64,000 bases of DNA from Psychrobacillus sp. OK028 (GCF_900103605.1 NZ_FNHY01000006.1:202357-266356); one strand, 5' to 3'; numbered from the stretch's first letter, positions 25,713 to 34,445 are shown. A program made the numbers and translations. Notes: generated by a model not told the origin, from the sequence alone.

Positions 25713-26540
25713 TTAAAGAAACACGATAATCGCTAGAACTGCTGCTAAAACTAGCCGGTAAATAGCAAATGGCATTAATTTAATACGTGAGATTAGTTTC
25801 AAGAAAAACTTGATAGAGATAAGTGCGAATACAAACGCGCTAATAAACCCAACGACATAGAAGCCCATATCATTCATATTAATATGTTCCCAGTTTTTCA
25901 GAACAGATACTAGGCTTGCTCCAGCCATAATTGGTACAGCCATTATAAATGTAAAATCTGCTGCTGTTTTATGGCTCATTCCGAACAATACACCACCAGA
26001 AATTGTCGCACCTGAACGAGAGAATCCTGGCCATAACGATAGACATTGTACGAGTCCAACTTTAAATGCTTGTGCATATGTAATCTGATCTAAACTAATT
26101 ATTTTCGGATTTTTTGGTCCCAATTTATCCGCAATAATCATTAAAATGGATCCTGCTACTAGACTATATATAACTGTTTCTACACCGAATAAATGATCAT
26201 CAATAAAGTCCTTAAACGCAAATCCCAAAACAACAGCAGGTAGCATTCCAACGATTACATGCAGTAAGTTGAACTGTTTACTCGACTGTTCACTCTCTAT
26301 TTTATACAAACCAACTAAACTAAATAGGCGTTTCCACATCACAACGACTACCGCTAAAATCGAGCCTAGTTGGACAACAATTTTAAACGTATTAGCAGAA
26401 TACATTCCTAAAAATTCCTCTGTTTTCAACCACATATCATCCACGATAATCATATGTCCCGTAGATGAAACCGGTGCGAACTCTGTCATTCCCTCTACAA
26501 ATCCAAGTATAAGTGCTTTTAATAACTCTAAAATTTCCAT
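25713..26540 (-). CDS. uppP: Undecaprenyl-diphosphatase UppP
   Basis: A 275-aa membrane enzyme (about eight helices) that converts undecaprenyl-PP to the carrier undecaprenyl-P for wall synthesis; overexpression gives bacitracin resistance. Both catalytic boxes are present: GFVEGMTEFAPVSSTGHMI (~13-31) and WPGFSRSGATI (~170). It is the last gene of a three-gene unit, 9 bp after the DedA gene. The start ATG follows AAGGAGATAAT. Confidence 0.95.
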   Translation of the reverse strand: MEILELLKALILGFVEGMTEFAPVSSTGHMIIVDDMWLKTEEFLGMYSANTFKIVVQLGSILAVVVVMWKRLFSLVGLYKIESEQSSKQFNLLHVIVGMLPAVVLGFAFKDFIDDHLFGVETVIYSLVAGSILMIIADKLGPKNPKIISLDQITYAQAFKVGLVQCLSLWPGFSRSGATISGGVLFGMSHKTAADFTFIMAVPIMAGASLVSVLKNWEHINMNDMGFYVVGFISAFVFALISIKFFLKLISRIKLMPFAIYRLVLAAVLAIIVFL

Positions 26541-26549
26541 ATTATCTCC

Positions 26550-27152
26550 TTAATCTCGTTTTTTAAAATACCAAATAAGAAATGCAATACCACCAATAGC
26601 AATTAGTGCGTATACAATGTTGGAGTAAATATCCATATATCCAACAATTACATCCCAGTTATCTCCTACTGCGGCCCCCACCGAAACTAATACCGTATTC
26701 CATATTAATGTTCCAAGTGTCGTAAATAGAAGAAATAGTGCAAAATTCATTTTCGACATCCCCGCAGGAATCGAAATTAGACTTCTTACAAGTGGTATTA
26801 ATCTTCCAAAAAATACTGCCCAGACTCCGTATTTATCGAACCAAGCGTCTGCTTTATGAATATCCTTAATCGTTAATCGTAGAAACTTGCCGTATTTTCT
26901 TATAATTTTCTCCAAACGCTCTACATCTAGTAGTTTACCGATACCGTATAAAATTGCAGCTCCAATAACAGAACCTGCTGTGGATGCAATGATAATACCG
27001 ATCTTCGTCATGCTAGTAGTAGTCGTCATATATCCTCCCAGTGTTAAAATCACTTCAGAAGGAATCGGCGGGAAAATATTTTCTGCTAAAATTAATAAAA
27101 ATACTCCTAGATAACCAAACTGATTCATCCAGTCTGTAATCCATGCTTCCAT
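26550..27152 (-). CDS. DedA-family membrane protein
   Basis: A 200-aa DedA/SNARE-associated (VTT) protein. The two re-entrant-loop signatures are NIFPPIPSEVILTLGGYM (~26) and FFGRLIPLVRSLISIPAGMSKM (~114), the latter with the conserved G-R-x3-P-x3-R. Members such as UptA act as undecaprenyl-phosphate flippases. Its position directly ahead of uppP favours that role. The start shares one base with the stop of the phosphoesterase gene (TAATG). Confidence 0.9.
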   Translation of the reverse strand: MEAWITDWMNQFGYLGVFLLILAENIFPPIPSEVILTLGGYMTTTTSMTKIGIIIASTAGSVIGAAILYGIGKLLDVERLEKIIRKYGKFLRLTIKDIHKADAWFDKYGVWAVFFGRLIPLVRSLISIPAGMSKMNFALFLLFTTLGTLIWNTVLVSVGAAVGDNWDVIVGYMDIYSNIVYALIAIGGIAFLIWYFKKRD

Positions 27153-28240
27153 TATACGTCCCCATCCTCTAATTTAATGTTTACTGACCATAGCTCCGAT
27201 TGACTGCCTATCCTTATAGGTGGTCCCCAAAAGCCAAATCCCGAAGATACCATTGCATGTAAACTTCCTTTTTTTCTATACCCATAATCTAATTCAAATA
27301 TCCTTTTCGTCAATAAATGATTTGGCCACATTTGACCGAGATGTGTATGACCGGACACATGAAAATCAACCTTTTCCTTCTCAGGTACCAGTAAATTAGA
27401 AGGGGTGTGATCCATTACAAACCAAGGTAAATCCTTTTTTTCTGGAGCTATCTCGAATAATTGCTTTCTGTTTTTATTCGTTTTGTCTTCACGACCTGTC
27501 AAATAGAACGAATCTACCACTAAAATAGTTTCATCTAAAAGCATGCGAACATTCGATGCTTCCATCTCTTCTACTAAAAGCGGAATTTGCTTTCCGTAAT
27601 ATTCATGATTTCCAAGCACCCCATATATACCATACGTAGACTGGAGCTGTTTCATCACTTCGGACATGCCTTTTTGAACAAACCAAATTGGATCATCATC
27701 TACCAAATCCCCTACTAACAATATTAAATCTGGTTTTTCGGCATTTGCTTTTCTCACAAAGCGAGTTAAATGCGCCTTATTGGCCAATAGACCAAGATGG
27801 AAATCAGATGCAACTACAACCTTTAGAGATTTTAGTTTAGATTCCTTTTTTGGCATTACAATTGCAAGCTCTCGAACAACAGGTGTGTATGCATAATAGG
27901 TACCTATTATAAAAATAAGGAGAAAAATACCAGTAACTATCCAGCCTATAAGGTTTAAATGTTTTGGAAAAATCCATGTGAATATTGCCGCAAGCGGAAA
28001 AAGGAGAATGCCATACTCCATTACGACCATCCAATAAGAGCCTATGATACTAAAGATCCGTAGCTTATGACTTACTTTCCCAATGATATACCCAAAAGTA
28101 ATTAGTCCCCAAACAATACCGAACAACCAATTATTTATAGGAAAGTAAAGCTCTAACCAAGTGGCAACGCTCCACCCAAAGTAAAATACAATTGCAGAAT
28201 ATAAGAGGATTGCTACAGCTGCTCCAAAGATTTTTTTCAT
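27152..28240 (-). CDS. Membrane-anchored metallophosphoesterase
   Basis: A 362-aa protein. About four N-terminal helices (~1-125) lead to a calcineurin-like phosphoesterase domain (~140-350) with all motifs: SDFHLG, GDLVDDD, GNHEYYG and SGHTHLGQ. The active domain should lie near the membrane; relatives (YkoQ/YkuE/YpbG-like) hydrolyse lipid-linked or other phosphoesters. It is the first gene of the unit with DedA and UppP, which suggests a lipid-phosphate substrate, though this is inference. Confidence 0.87.
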   Translation of the reverse strand: MKKIFGAAVAILLYSAIVFYFGWSVATWLELYFPINNWLFGIVWGLITFGYIIGKVSHKLRIFSIIGSYWMVVMEYGILLFPLAAIFTWIFPKHLNLIGWIVTGIFLLIFIIGTYYAYTPVVRELAIVMPKKESKLKSLKVVVASDFHLGLLANKAHLTRFVRKANAEKPDLILLVGDLVDDDPIWFVQKGMSEVMKQLQSTYGIYGVLGNHEYYGKQIPLLVEEMEASNVRMLLDETILVVDSFYLTGREDKTNKNRKQLFEIAPEKKDLPWFVMDHTPSNLLVPEKEKVDFHVSGHTHLGQMWPNHLLTKRIFELDYGYRKKGSLHAMVSSGFGFWGPPIRIGSQSELWSVNIKLEDGDV

Positions 28241-28607
28241 GTTTCATTCTCCAATGTATGTATTTTAAAAATTTTCTTTTTGCAACTACACTGATTTTTA
28301 TAAGGACAATTCTCCACTTTTTCATAAGTATAGCATGACTTAGGATATTTCAAAAATCGTTGCTTGCACAAAGGTTTGACTATAAATTATGAAAATCAGC
28401 CTCTACACTTTTGGTAAATAAATCACACAAAAAACCATATCTTCTTGGGTTAAATTTAACGTAGTAACTTTAAATCAAATTCTCCATTTCCCTAAGTTCT
28501 TAGTACTACTAAGTCTCTAGACCGATAGGAAAATCATTTCTAAGCCCGTTTGGATTTGTTTCTAGAATTGATAAGCTTGTAATACAAACGAGAGGAGGAA
28601 CAAATAT
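28241..28607. promoter_or_regulatory. Divergent regulatory region of the lia-type operon and phosphoesterase unit
   Basis: No gene is present. A perfect odd palindrome CTTAGTACTACTAAG (28499-28513) lies about 95 bp upstream of the first lia gene and is the best candidate for a LiaR operator. TTGTTT and TAATAC with an 18-bp spacer further down could be the -35/-10. Assignment is tentative. Confidence 0.4.
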
Positions 28608-28961
28608 ATGAAAAAATTTGGTTTATTAACTTTAGGAATTATAGCAGGGATTGTAGCGCTAGCTAACTTAGGTTCGCTTTTAGCTCTTGGGGTCTCCGCG
28701 GCAATCGTTTTTGCAGGGGTACATTTTTACTTGAAGAGTGATTCAACCTTTTTAAAAATCTTTTGGGCAAGCGTAGGAATCGTTGGTTTGATCAGTGCAG
28801 TTGTAAACGTACCTGGATTCTTCGCTATCTTGGCAATTCTAGCAGTTTGGTATGTAGTGAAAAAATGGAACAACGAAGCAGTTAGCTTTTCATCACCAAT
28901 CGTTAAAACAGATGACCCTTTTGTAAACTTTGAAAAACAATGGAACGAGCTTTCAAAATAA
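28608..28961 (+). CDS. Lmo0954-type small membrane protein (LiaI-like)
   Basis: A 117-aa integral membrane protein with three or four hydrophobic helices (residues ~5-25, 28-45, 50-70, 73-90) and a charged C-terminal tail ending NFEKQWNELSK. It matches the Listeria lmo0954 family. It takes the place of LiaI, the membrane anchor of the PspA homologue LiaH, 13 bp upstream of the PspA gene. Start follows GAGAGGAGGAACAAAT. Likely strongly induced by envelope stress via LiaR. Confidence 0.85.
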   Translation: MKKFGLLTLGIIAGIVALANLGSLLALGVSAAIVFAGVHFYLKSDSTFLKIFWASVGIVGLISAVVNVPGFFAILAILAVWYVVKKWNNEAVSFSSPIVKTDDPFVNFEKQWNELSK

Positions 28962-28974
28962 GGAGGAAACGAAA

Positions 28975-29613
28975 ATGACATCACTATTAAACAGATTAAA
29001 GTACTCAATAGAAGCAGACTTACACAAGCTTTTTGATAGAAAAGAAGAGAAAAATCCAATTGCAATGCTAAACCAATATATTCGTGAAGCAGAAAAACAA
29101 ACAGAGCAAACTGGAAAATGGTTAGAACGCCAAGGGAATTTAAAACAAGAACTAGAAAAAGAACTTACTGAAACGAAGCAAATGGTGGAAAAACGTAGAA
29201 AGCAAGTCGAACTTGCAACTGCAAGTGGCGAGGAAGACTTAGCTGCATTTGCTTTAGCAGAAGTTAACGCATATGAAGAACGTGCCATTGTACTGCAAAA
29301 CAGCATACATCAAACAACAGAAGAGCTTTTCGGATTAGAGCGTAAATATGAAGAGATGAAACACAAAATCAAAGACATGAAAGTTCGTCAATTACAATTG
29401 ATGGGGAAAGAAAATGTTACTCGCGCACATCACCAGATGGACCGCATTCTACAACCCGAGCAAAAAGAAAAGAATTTCGGCACTTTCCAAGACATGGAGC
29501 AATACATCGAAAGGCTTGGACAAAAGATTGAAAAAGAGCATGAAATCACTTCTATGGAACAACGTTTAGAAATGTTAGAAAAAAACGCACAAACAAAAGA
29601 AGAAATTGTGTAA
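28975..29613 (+). CDS. PspA/IM30 (LiaH-like) phage-shock protein
   Basis: A 212-aa, almost entirely coiled-coil protein of the PspA/IM30/LiaH family, with the N-terminal amphipathic segment (LLNRLKYSIEADLHKLFD) that binds stressed membranes and the family phrase NPIAMLNQYIREAEKQ. It oligomerises into membrane-protecting scaffolds. Start is ATG 28975 behind AAGGAGGAAACG. It is the effector of the downstream LiaFSR-type sensory genes. Confidence 0.9.
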   Translation: MTSLLNRLKYSIEADLHKLFDRKEEKNPIAMLNQYIREAEKQTEQTGKWLERQGNLKQELEKELTETKQMVEKRRKQVELATASGEEDLAAFALAEVNAYEERAIVLQNSIHQTTEELFGLERKYEEMKHKIKDMKVRQLQLMGKENVTRAHHQMDRILQPEQKEKNFGTFQDMEQYIERLGQKIEKEHEITSMEQRLEMLEKNAQTKEEIV

Positions 29614-30001
29614 ACTATAAGAAAGGCGTAAGACGCCTATGCAAAGGAAGGCAGTCTAAGTTTGCGGAATCGTGTCTCAATGACTGCATGACCCGCATCT
29701 ACTGGCCAAAAATCACTGGAAGATTGAAGTAAAGACGTCCTTTGCCATATAAGTAAGCCTGAAGTGATCGAGCAGCTGGCGTCTGGAGCTAGACAAATCA
29801 AAAAGATTAGAAGGTCATTTAGAGGGGAAGGCACTCGCCTTCTCCTTACTAATCTTTATCCCGGTTTAACAAGTTGATGGTTTGGTCATTGCCGCATGAC
29901 GCGGTGTTATTTACCAAAGTTCAATTTTTCTATCAGCAAGAGGTAAAGCACCCCACTCTGATGGAAGTTTCACCTTATGCGAAGAAGGAGGAATACTCGT
30001 T
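29614..30001 (+). other. 388-bp non-coding, structured spacer between the pspA and liaF genes
   Basis: No plausible gene. It holds several hairpins: GGCGT-AAG-ACGCC near 29626-29639; AAAGATTAG...AAGGC-ACTC-GCCTT...CTAATCTTT at about 29799-29858, possibly the pspA terminator; and a nested TTTGGT[...GCCGC-ATGAC-GCGGT...]ACCAAA at about 29880-29920. A CGTCTGGAGCT segment (about 29778) recurs at about 43163. It may be a degenerate repeat or a regulatory leader for liaF. Confidence 0.45.
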
Positions 30002-30703
30002 ATGAAAGAAAACCAGACAAACAGATTAGCATTTATACTCATTTGTTTTGTTTTCCTTATGTTCATAGAGGCTACAATTTTTGGAAACGGCAGTATTGTA
30101 TTAGTTCTTCTTGGCATCGGGATGATGTATTTTAGCATGCGAAAACGTAATCGCTTTTTATTTTGGACTGGATTTACTTTTTTAATCATTGCAGTTTTTT
30201 CGATGTGGAGCTTGCGGCTTCTATTACTCGCTATTATGGGTTATATCCTATATAAGCTTTGGAAAAATGAACCTATTCAAAAAATGGTACGTCCATTTGA
30301 CACCGTATATAAAGAAACTCCGAATAGTATTATTCAAAATAAGTTATTTTCTTCTCAAACGACTCCATTTAATTCGTATGAGTGGCAGGATGTTCATGTG
30401 CAAAGCTTTTATGGAGAACAAGTTATTGATGTAACACAAACAGTATTGCCAAAGGGCACTTCCTTCGTTTCCATTCGTCAGTCTCTTGGGAAAGTGACCA
30501 TCTATGTACCATACGAAATTCCGGTAAGGCTACATTATGCAACTATTATTGGAGAGGCAAACATCTTCGGTCGCGGAGTACAGCGGTTATGGAACCAGTC
30601 TGTGCTTGTGAAAGATGGATATTTAGAGGATATTACGTATGCTTCAGAATTAGTCATTACTGTATCCACATGGATTGGGGATATTGAGGTGATTCGCAAA
30701 TGA
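30002..30703 (+). CDS. liaF: LiaF-type negative regulator of the envelope-stress kinase
   Basis: A 233-aa protein with about three to four N-terminal helices (~10-85) followed by the LiaF C-terminal domain (~115-230), which contains the WQDVHVQSFYGEQVIDVTQT and WIGDIEVIRK strands of the cell-wall-active-antibiotic response family. LiaF holds LiaS inactive in the absence of lipid II-cycle damage. Start follows AGGAGGAATACTCGTT. Its stop overlaps liaS by 4 nt. Confidence 0.92.
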   Translation: MKENQTNRLAFILICFVFLMFIEATIFGNGSIVLVLLGIGMMYFSMRKRNRFLFWTGFTFLIIAVFSMWSLRLLLLAIMGYILYKLWKNEPIQKMVRPFDTVYKETPNSIIQNKLFSSQTTPFNSYEWQDVHVQSFYGEQVIDVTQTVLPKGTSFVSIRQSLGKVTIYVPYEIPVRLHYATIIGEANIFGRGVQRLWNQSVLVKDGYLEDITYASELVITVSTWIGDIEVIRK

Positions 30704-31788
30704 AAATTATTGTGGGGCAAGGACTCTCTATTTTCATTATTTTATTGTCACTAGCAGCACTCTTACTTTATGTATTATGGGGTTGGCCAAATGAAGATGC
30801 TTGGTGGTCCTTACTAGAATTGAAATACGCAAAGGTTCCCTTTGGAGCTTGGATTATTATCATTCTTGCTATTATGAGTTTTAGTTTTTCATTAAATACA
30901 CTACAAAAGGTTCGTGACCAGGAAAAAAAGATTGATACTAGTCTACGCCCTTTGCTAGCAGCCGAAACATTCGTACCAGCGAAGAAAAAGTATACTTACT
31001 CAAAGCGATTACATGTAACAACAACTCAGTTAGAGCAACTGATCATGACTCAACGTAAGACTTTACAACGCATTACCAATGAAAAAGCGGAGGCTCAAGA
31101 TAAGCTTATTCAGGAGCAAATCATACAAGAAAGACAACGACTAGCTAGAGAGCTACACGATTCCGTCTCCCAGCAATTGTTTGCTGCATCCATGCTATTG
31201 TCAGCAATGGTAGAAATAGAAGAATCACAGAATGAAGTAGCCCCAAAAACATTGTTACAAACCGAAAAAATTGTACAACAGGCACAATTAGAAATGCGAG
31301 CATTATTACTACATCTTCGTCCAGCAGCTCTTCATGATAAAACATTAAAAGAAGGTTTAGAAGAGTTGCTAATAGAATTACAGGAAAAGGTATTTTTTAC
31401 AATTCGTTATCGCTTGGAAGACGTTCCTTTGTCTAAAGGGGCCGAGGATCATTTATTCCGAATCGCACAGGAAACGTTGTCCAATACACTGCGACATGCA
31501 AACGCTACTGAAGTCGATATATTATTTGTTGAACGGGATAATCTTGCTATTTTCCGAGTTCAAGATAACGGTGTCGGATTTGAACAGGTTGATTCTAAAA
31601 ATGGCTCTTATGGGTTGCAAAGTGTACAGGAACGAGCAGTTGAAATCGGCGCAACATGTAAGATTGTTTCCGTTCCGTCTCAAGGTACTATTGTAGAAGT
31701 GAAACTGCCGATCGAGAAAAAAAGCATTGAAACAATCCAGTTAGAGATAGGAGAGCGAGAGAATGATTCGAATCTTATTAGCGGATGA
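30700..31788 (+). CDS. liaS: LiaS-type sensor histidine kinase
   Basis: A 362-aa intramembrane-sensing kinase with two helices (~5-25, ~45-63), almost no extracytoplasmic part, a coiled linker, a HisKA_3 box RQRLARELHDSVSQQLF (phosphorylated His ~152) and HATPase_c motifs (DNGVGF, GSYGLQS). It pairs with the adjacent LuxR-type regulator. Start overlaps liaF (ATGA); its end overlaps liaR by 26 nt. Confidence 0.93.
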   Translation: MKIIVGQGLSIFIILLSLAALLLYVLWGWPNEDAWWSLLELKYAKVPFGAWIIIILAIMSFSFSLNTLQKVRDQEKKIDTSLRPLLAAETFVPAKKKYTYSKRLHVTTTQLEQLIMTQRKTLQRITNEKAEAQDKLIQEQIIQERQRLARELHDSVSQQLFAASMLLSAMVEIEESQNEVAPKTLLQTEKIVQQAQLEMRALLLHLRPAALHDKTLKEGLEELLIELQEKVFFTIRYRLEDVPLSKGAEDHLFRIAQETLSNTLRHANATEVDILFVERDNLAIFRVQDNGVGFEQVDSKNGSYGLQSVQERAVEIGATCKIVSVPSQGTIVEVKLPIEKKSIETIQLEIGERENDSNLISG

Positions 31789-32404
31789 CCATGAAATGGT
31801 ACGTATCGGTGTTTCCGCGTATTTGCAGGCGCAGCCTGATATGGAGGTAGTTGCGGAAGCCATTAATGGAAAAGAAGCGGTGGATTTGGCCCTTGAACAC
31901 AAACCAGATATTATTTTAATGGATATGGTCATGCCAATTATGAATGGCGCAGAAGCCACACGTGAAATTGTCGGGCAATGGCCAGAAGCAAAAGTAATGA
32001 TTGTCACAAGCTTTATCGATGACGACAAAGTATATCCAGCACTCGAAGCTGGGGCAATCAGTTATTTGTTAAAAACGTCAAAAGCCTCTCATATTGCAGA
32101 CTCTATACGTAAAACGTTAGATGGAGACGCGGTATTAGAACCAGAAGTAACCAATAAAATGATGAAACGTATGCGTCAAGGCTCAGATCATGCTCTCCAT
32201 GAGGATTTAACGGACCGAGAGCATGAAGTTCTTTTACTCATGGCAGAAGGCAAAACAAATCAAGATATAGCGGACACTCTCTTTATAGCATTGAAAACAG
32301 CTAAAACACATGTCAGCAATATTTTATCAAAGCTCGAGGTTAGTGACCGTACACAAGCGGTTATTTATGCTTTTGAACATAAATTGGTTCCCACGAAAAA
32401 ATAA
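31763..32404 (+). CDS. liaR: LiaR-type response regulator
   Basis: A 213-aa NarL/FixJ-family regulator. The receiver has acidic ADDHE, phospho-acceptor Asp in IILMDMVMP (~54) and the conserved Lys in LLKTSKA; the C-terminal LuxR HTH (~145-205) reads LTDREHEVLLLMAEGKTNQD. It should activate its own operon from 28608 on in response to bacitracin-like damage. Start follows AGGAGAGCGAGAG. Confidence 0.93.
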   Translation: MIRILLADDHEMVRIGVSAYLQAQPDMEVVAEAINGKEAVDLALEHKPDIILMDMVMPIMNGAEATREIVGQWPEAKVMIVTSFIDDDKVYPALEAGAISYLLKTSKASHIADSIRKTLDGDAVLEPEVTNKMMKRMRQGSDHALHEDLTDREHEVLLLMAEGKTNQDIADTLFIALKTAKTHVSNILSKLEVSDRTQAVIYAFEHKLVPTKK

Positions 32405-32457
32405 CTTATTCGTTCTAGTCATCATATGCTAATAAAAAGATTGCATAAAGGATGATA

Positions 32458-32742
32458 GTGCGCATGAACCCACTAGACCCTATGGAACCGGAGAATGAGC
32501 AACAGGCTAACCTAGCCGATAAGGTTGGGTTTTTAGGTAGTGTTGTTGTAACAATCGGATACATTATTGAAACCATTGGTGAAGGCATCGCCCTTTCCGA
32601 GCTAGCTCAGGAAGAAAAAAATGTGGAACAAACAAAACAAGTAAATCAGCAGCAATTATCAGATATACAGAGTAAATTGGATTATTTAATAAAAGAAATA
32701 GATATGATGAAAAAAAAGGATGGCCATTTTAGAAGATGGTGA
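32458..32742 (+). CDS. Small hypothetical protein with one hydrophobic helix and a coiled coil
   Basis: A protein of about 94 aa with an acidic N-terminus (MEPENEQQANLAD), a central hydrophobic stretch VGFLGSVVVTIGYIIETIGEGIAL, then a charged coiled-coil C-terminus (SDIQSKLDYLIKEIDMMKKK). No family recognised. Start is uncertain: GTG 32458 has ideal spacing to AAAGGA, ATG 32464 is also possible. It is 53 bp after liaR and could be co-transcribed. Confidence 0.65.
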   Translation: MRMNPLDPMEPENEQQANLADKVGFLGSVVVTIGYIIETIGEGIALSELAQEEKNVEQTKQVNQQQLSDIQSKLDYLIKEIDMMKKKDGHFRRW

Positions 32743-32837
32743 TTCCTTTTTTGTTTGTCTTTTTTAAAGTGGATGGTTGATTATTTACTTGTGTTTTTTA
32801 TTAATGCATCCGTTCGTAAAATTAGCATATTGGATTT

Positions 32838-33374
32838 CTATACTACTTTTTTTCCAATCCAATGAGCAAGTAAAGCAACTGGAATAATTAAGGGACAAAA
32901 AGGTAAGGATAGAAAAATAATTTTCCATGTAATTACTTCATTTATTAATAATGATTGAAATAAAACTAAACTGTATGGAATGATAACAAACAATGAAGTG
33001 AATGCACCAGGCGTAACAGAACGAAGAATAATAGATTGACCAATATGAGTAAAACCGTGTAGAAAAAAAACCAATGTAACAATGGTAAATATATAAATAT
33101 TACCTTGTAATCCTTGAATCACAAATTGATTTGCCATAACAGTTGCACTACTTACGAATAGAAAAATAACTAATACGGCAACGGCAAACTGAGCAGTTGA
33201 CATAGAAAATTGTTTAATGACTCTATCCGCAATTTTTTCGGGCAATATGTCGTATATCCTAGTTGAATTTCTCTTCATCCACCTCTCAACCATAATTATT
33301 TCTTCAAAATCATGAAGGATAAACATAATCGGAAATAACCAGATAAGTGTTTGAACATTAAACCACTGTTCCAT
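32838..33374 (-). CDS. HXXEE domain membrane protein
   Basis: A 178-aa membrane protein of the HXXEE family: the motif HDFEE (~21) lies at the end of the first helix, with further polar-in-membrane residues such as HGFTHIGQ (~105). Five or so helices. Function unknown; the motif resembles a metal site. Start at ATG 33374 with AAAGGATTAGGATT upstream; a longer frame to 33500 would run through a terminator hairpin and is rejected. Confidence 0.8.
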   Translation of the reverse strand: MEQWFNVQTLIWLFPIMFILHDFEEIIMVERWMKRNSTRIYDILPEKIADRVIKQFSMSTAQFAVAVLVIFLFVSSATVMANQFVIQGLQGNIYIFTIVTLVFFLHGFTHIGQSIILRSVTPGAFTSLFVIIPYSLVLFQSLLINEVITWKIIFLSLPFCPLIIPVALLAHWIGKKVV

Positions 33375-33452
33375 AATCCTAATCCTTTCTATAAAACTTC
33401 TCTTATTTTCTGTTAAATTTACTTGGCTTTTTTTTCTACCAAACTGGTGTAA

Positions 33453-33486
33453 GAAAAAATGCTTTACTCCTTCTTGAAGTAAAGCA
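33453..33486 (-). terminator. Terminator of the small membrane gene 33570-33773
   Basis: TGCTTTACT/AGTAAAGCA stem followed on the minus strand by TTTTTTC. Confidence 0.75.
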
Positions 33487-33569
33487 CCTGCGCTAAGCAC
33501 CTCATTAGCGGAAGAAGAATTAACTGTTTTACATTATATTTAATGTTCAAAACTGTTTATGTTAAAAAA

Positions 33570-33773
33570 TCATTCTCTCTCTTTCCCCCTTCTTTTCTTA
33601 GATTCTATGTGAATAACAAGATAAGTAACCCCTAATAGCCCTACTATTCCAAATATTATTGCTATAAGATCTTGCTTAGAATATGTAAAGTTACTAAAAC
33701 CAATAATCAAATTGATAATTACAAAGATAAGTAATAGCCAATGTATATTTTTAGATAAAAATCTCTTCATCAT
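33570..33773 (-). CDS. Small two-helix membrane protein
   Basis: A 67-aa protein with two hydrophobic helices (IHWLLLIFVIINLIIGF and LIAIIFGIVGLLGVTYLVI) and a basic tail ending SKKRRGKERE. No family recognised. An AAAGGAGAAAATG ribosome site supports the start, and a terminator follows at 33453-33486, so it looks like a real monocistronic gene. Confidence 0.65.
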   Translation of the reverse strand: MMKRFLSKNIHWLLLIFVIINLIIGFSNFTYSKQDLIAIIFGIVGLLGVTYLVIHIESKKRRGKERE

Positions 33774-34104
33774 TTTCTCCTTTACTTTCTTTAATATGTT
33801 ATTGAAACATCCTGTTGTGTCAGTTTAAGTGTAACATTTCACAGGGGATTTCTATGACCTACTTATTGTATTGGATAAATAATTAGACCTGCGAGAAAAA
33901 GATAATCTTGTTCTGATAAAGCAACCAGTAGTTTAAAAAGCACCTTGAGCTATATATTTTTTAATCGAAAGATTGTAGTTATTAAACTTCAAATTTAGAC
34001 ATGTTTATTAATATTGGACAATATGTACAATCTCTTTTCACTTTGAAATCATAAGTTATTAATGTAAGGCTAAATTTACAATAAACTGAAAGGAGGTCTT
34101 GAGA
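33774..34104. other. Intergenic region with repeat copy B and a possible sporulation promoter
   Basis: No gene. It contains the second copy of the 32-nt repeat (33811-33842). CATAAGTTA (34050-34058) matches the CATA-N3-TA form of -10 elements used by the mother-cell sigma factors E and K, 47 bp upstream of the Cys-rich gene; a matching -35 is not clear. Confidence 0.4.
33811..33842 (+). repeat. Diverged 32-nt repeat, copy B
   Basis: 25/32 identical to 25547-25578 in the same orientation, with AGTTTAAGTGTAACATTTCA as its core. Possible insertion-sequence end remnant. Confidence 0.5.
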
Positions 34105-34383
34105 ATGAAAAATGATTGTAATAAATGTGATAAGCCAAATAAACATCACGAGAAAGATTCCAATAGCTGTAAAGGTTGTATTTGTGATCAGTTAAGAAGA
34201 TTACAAGTACAGACTGAAGTTGATGTGTTCTTATCAGGCGGTAATGTGTTAGAAGATGTTGTTTTTATTAACTTAGACCAGAATAATTGCTGTGCATTCT
34301 TTAATGATCCAACAACAGAACCAGGTTCAACACTTATCATAGACTGCCAATTTATCCAAGCTATTCGAATAGAAGCAGACTGA
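34105..34383 (+). CDS. Small Cys-rich protein, probable spore-surface protein
   Basis: A 92-aa protein. The hydrophilic N-terminus has C5/C8 (DCNKCDKPNKHH), then SCKGCICDQLRRLQ, and a beta-rich C-terminus with NNCCAFFNDP and IIDCQFIQAIRIEAD. Cys density and the CxxCxCDxLRxLQ opening recall CotY/CotZ-type coat proteins, but it is shorter than these (~150 aa). Start is ATG 34105, eight bases after AGGAGG. The upstream CATA-N3-TA element is consistent with mother-cell expression. Coat function is inferred. Confidence 0.6.
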   Translation: MKNDCNKCDKPNKHHEKDSNSCKGCICDQLRRLQVQTEVDVFLSGGNVLEDVVFINLDQNNCCAFFNDPTTEPGSTLIIDCQFIQAIRIEAD

Positions 34384-34445
34384 GTTTTGATAAGGGGAAT
34401 CAATGAGAATGTTTCCCCTCAAATTTGAGCAATTTACAGAGATAC

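Noticed and set aside
33375..33500. Extended N-terminus of the HXXEE protein
   Set aside because: It runs through a terminator hairpin of the upstream gene and has no ribosome site; ATG 33374 does.
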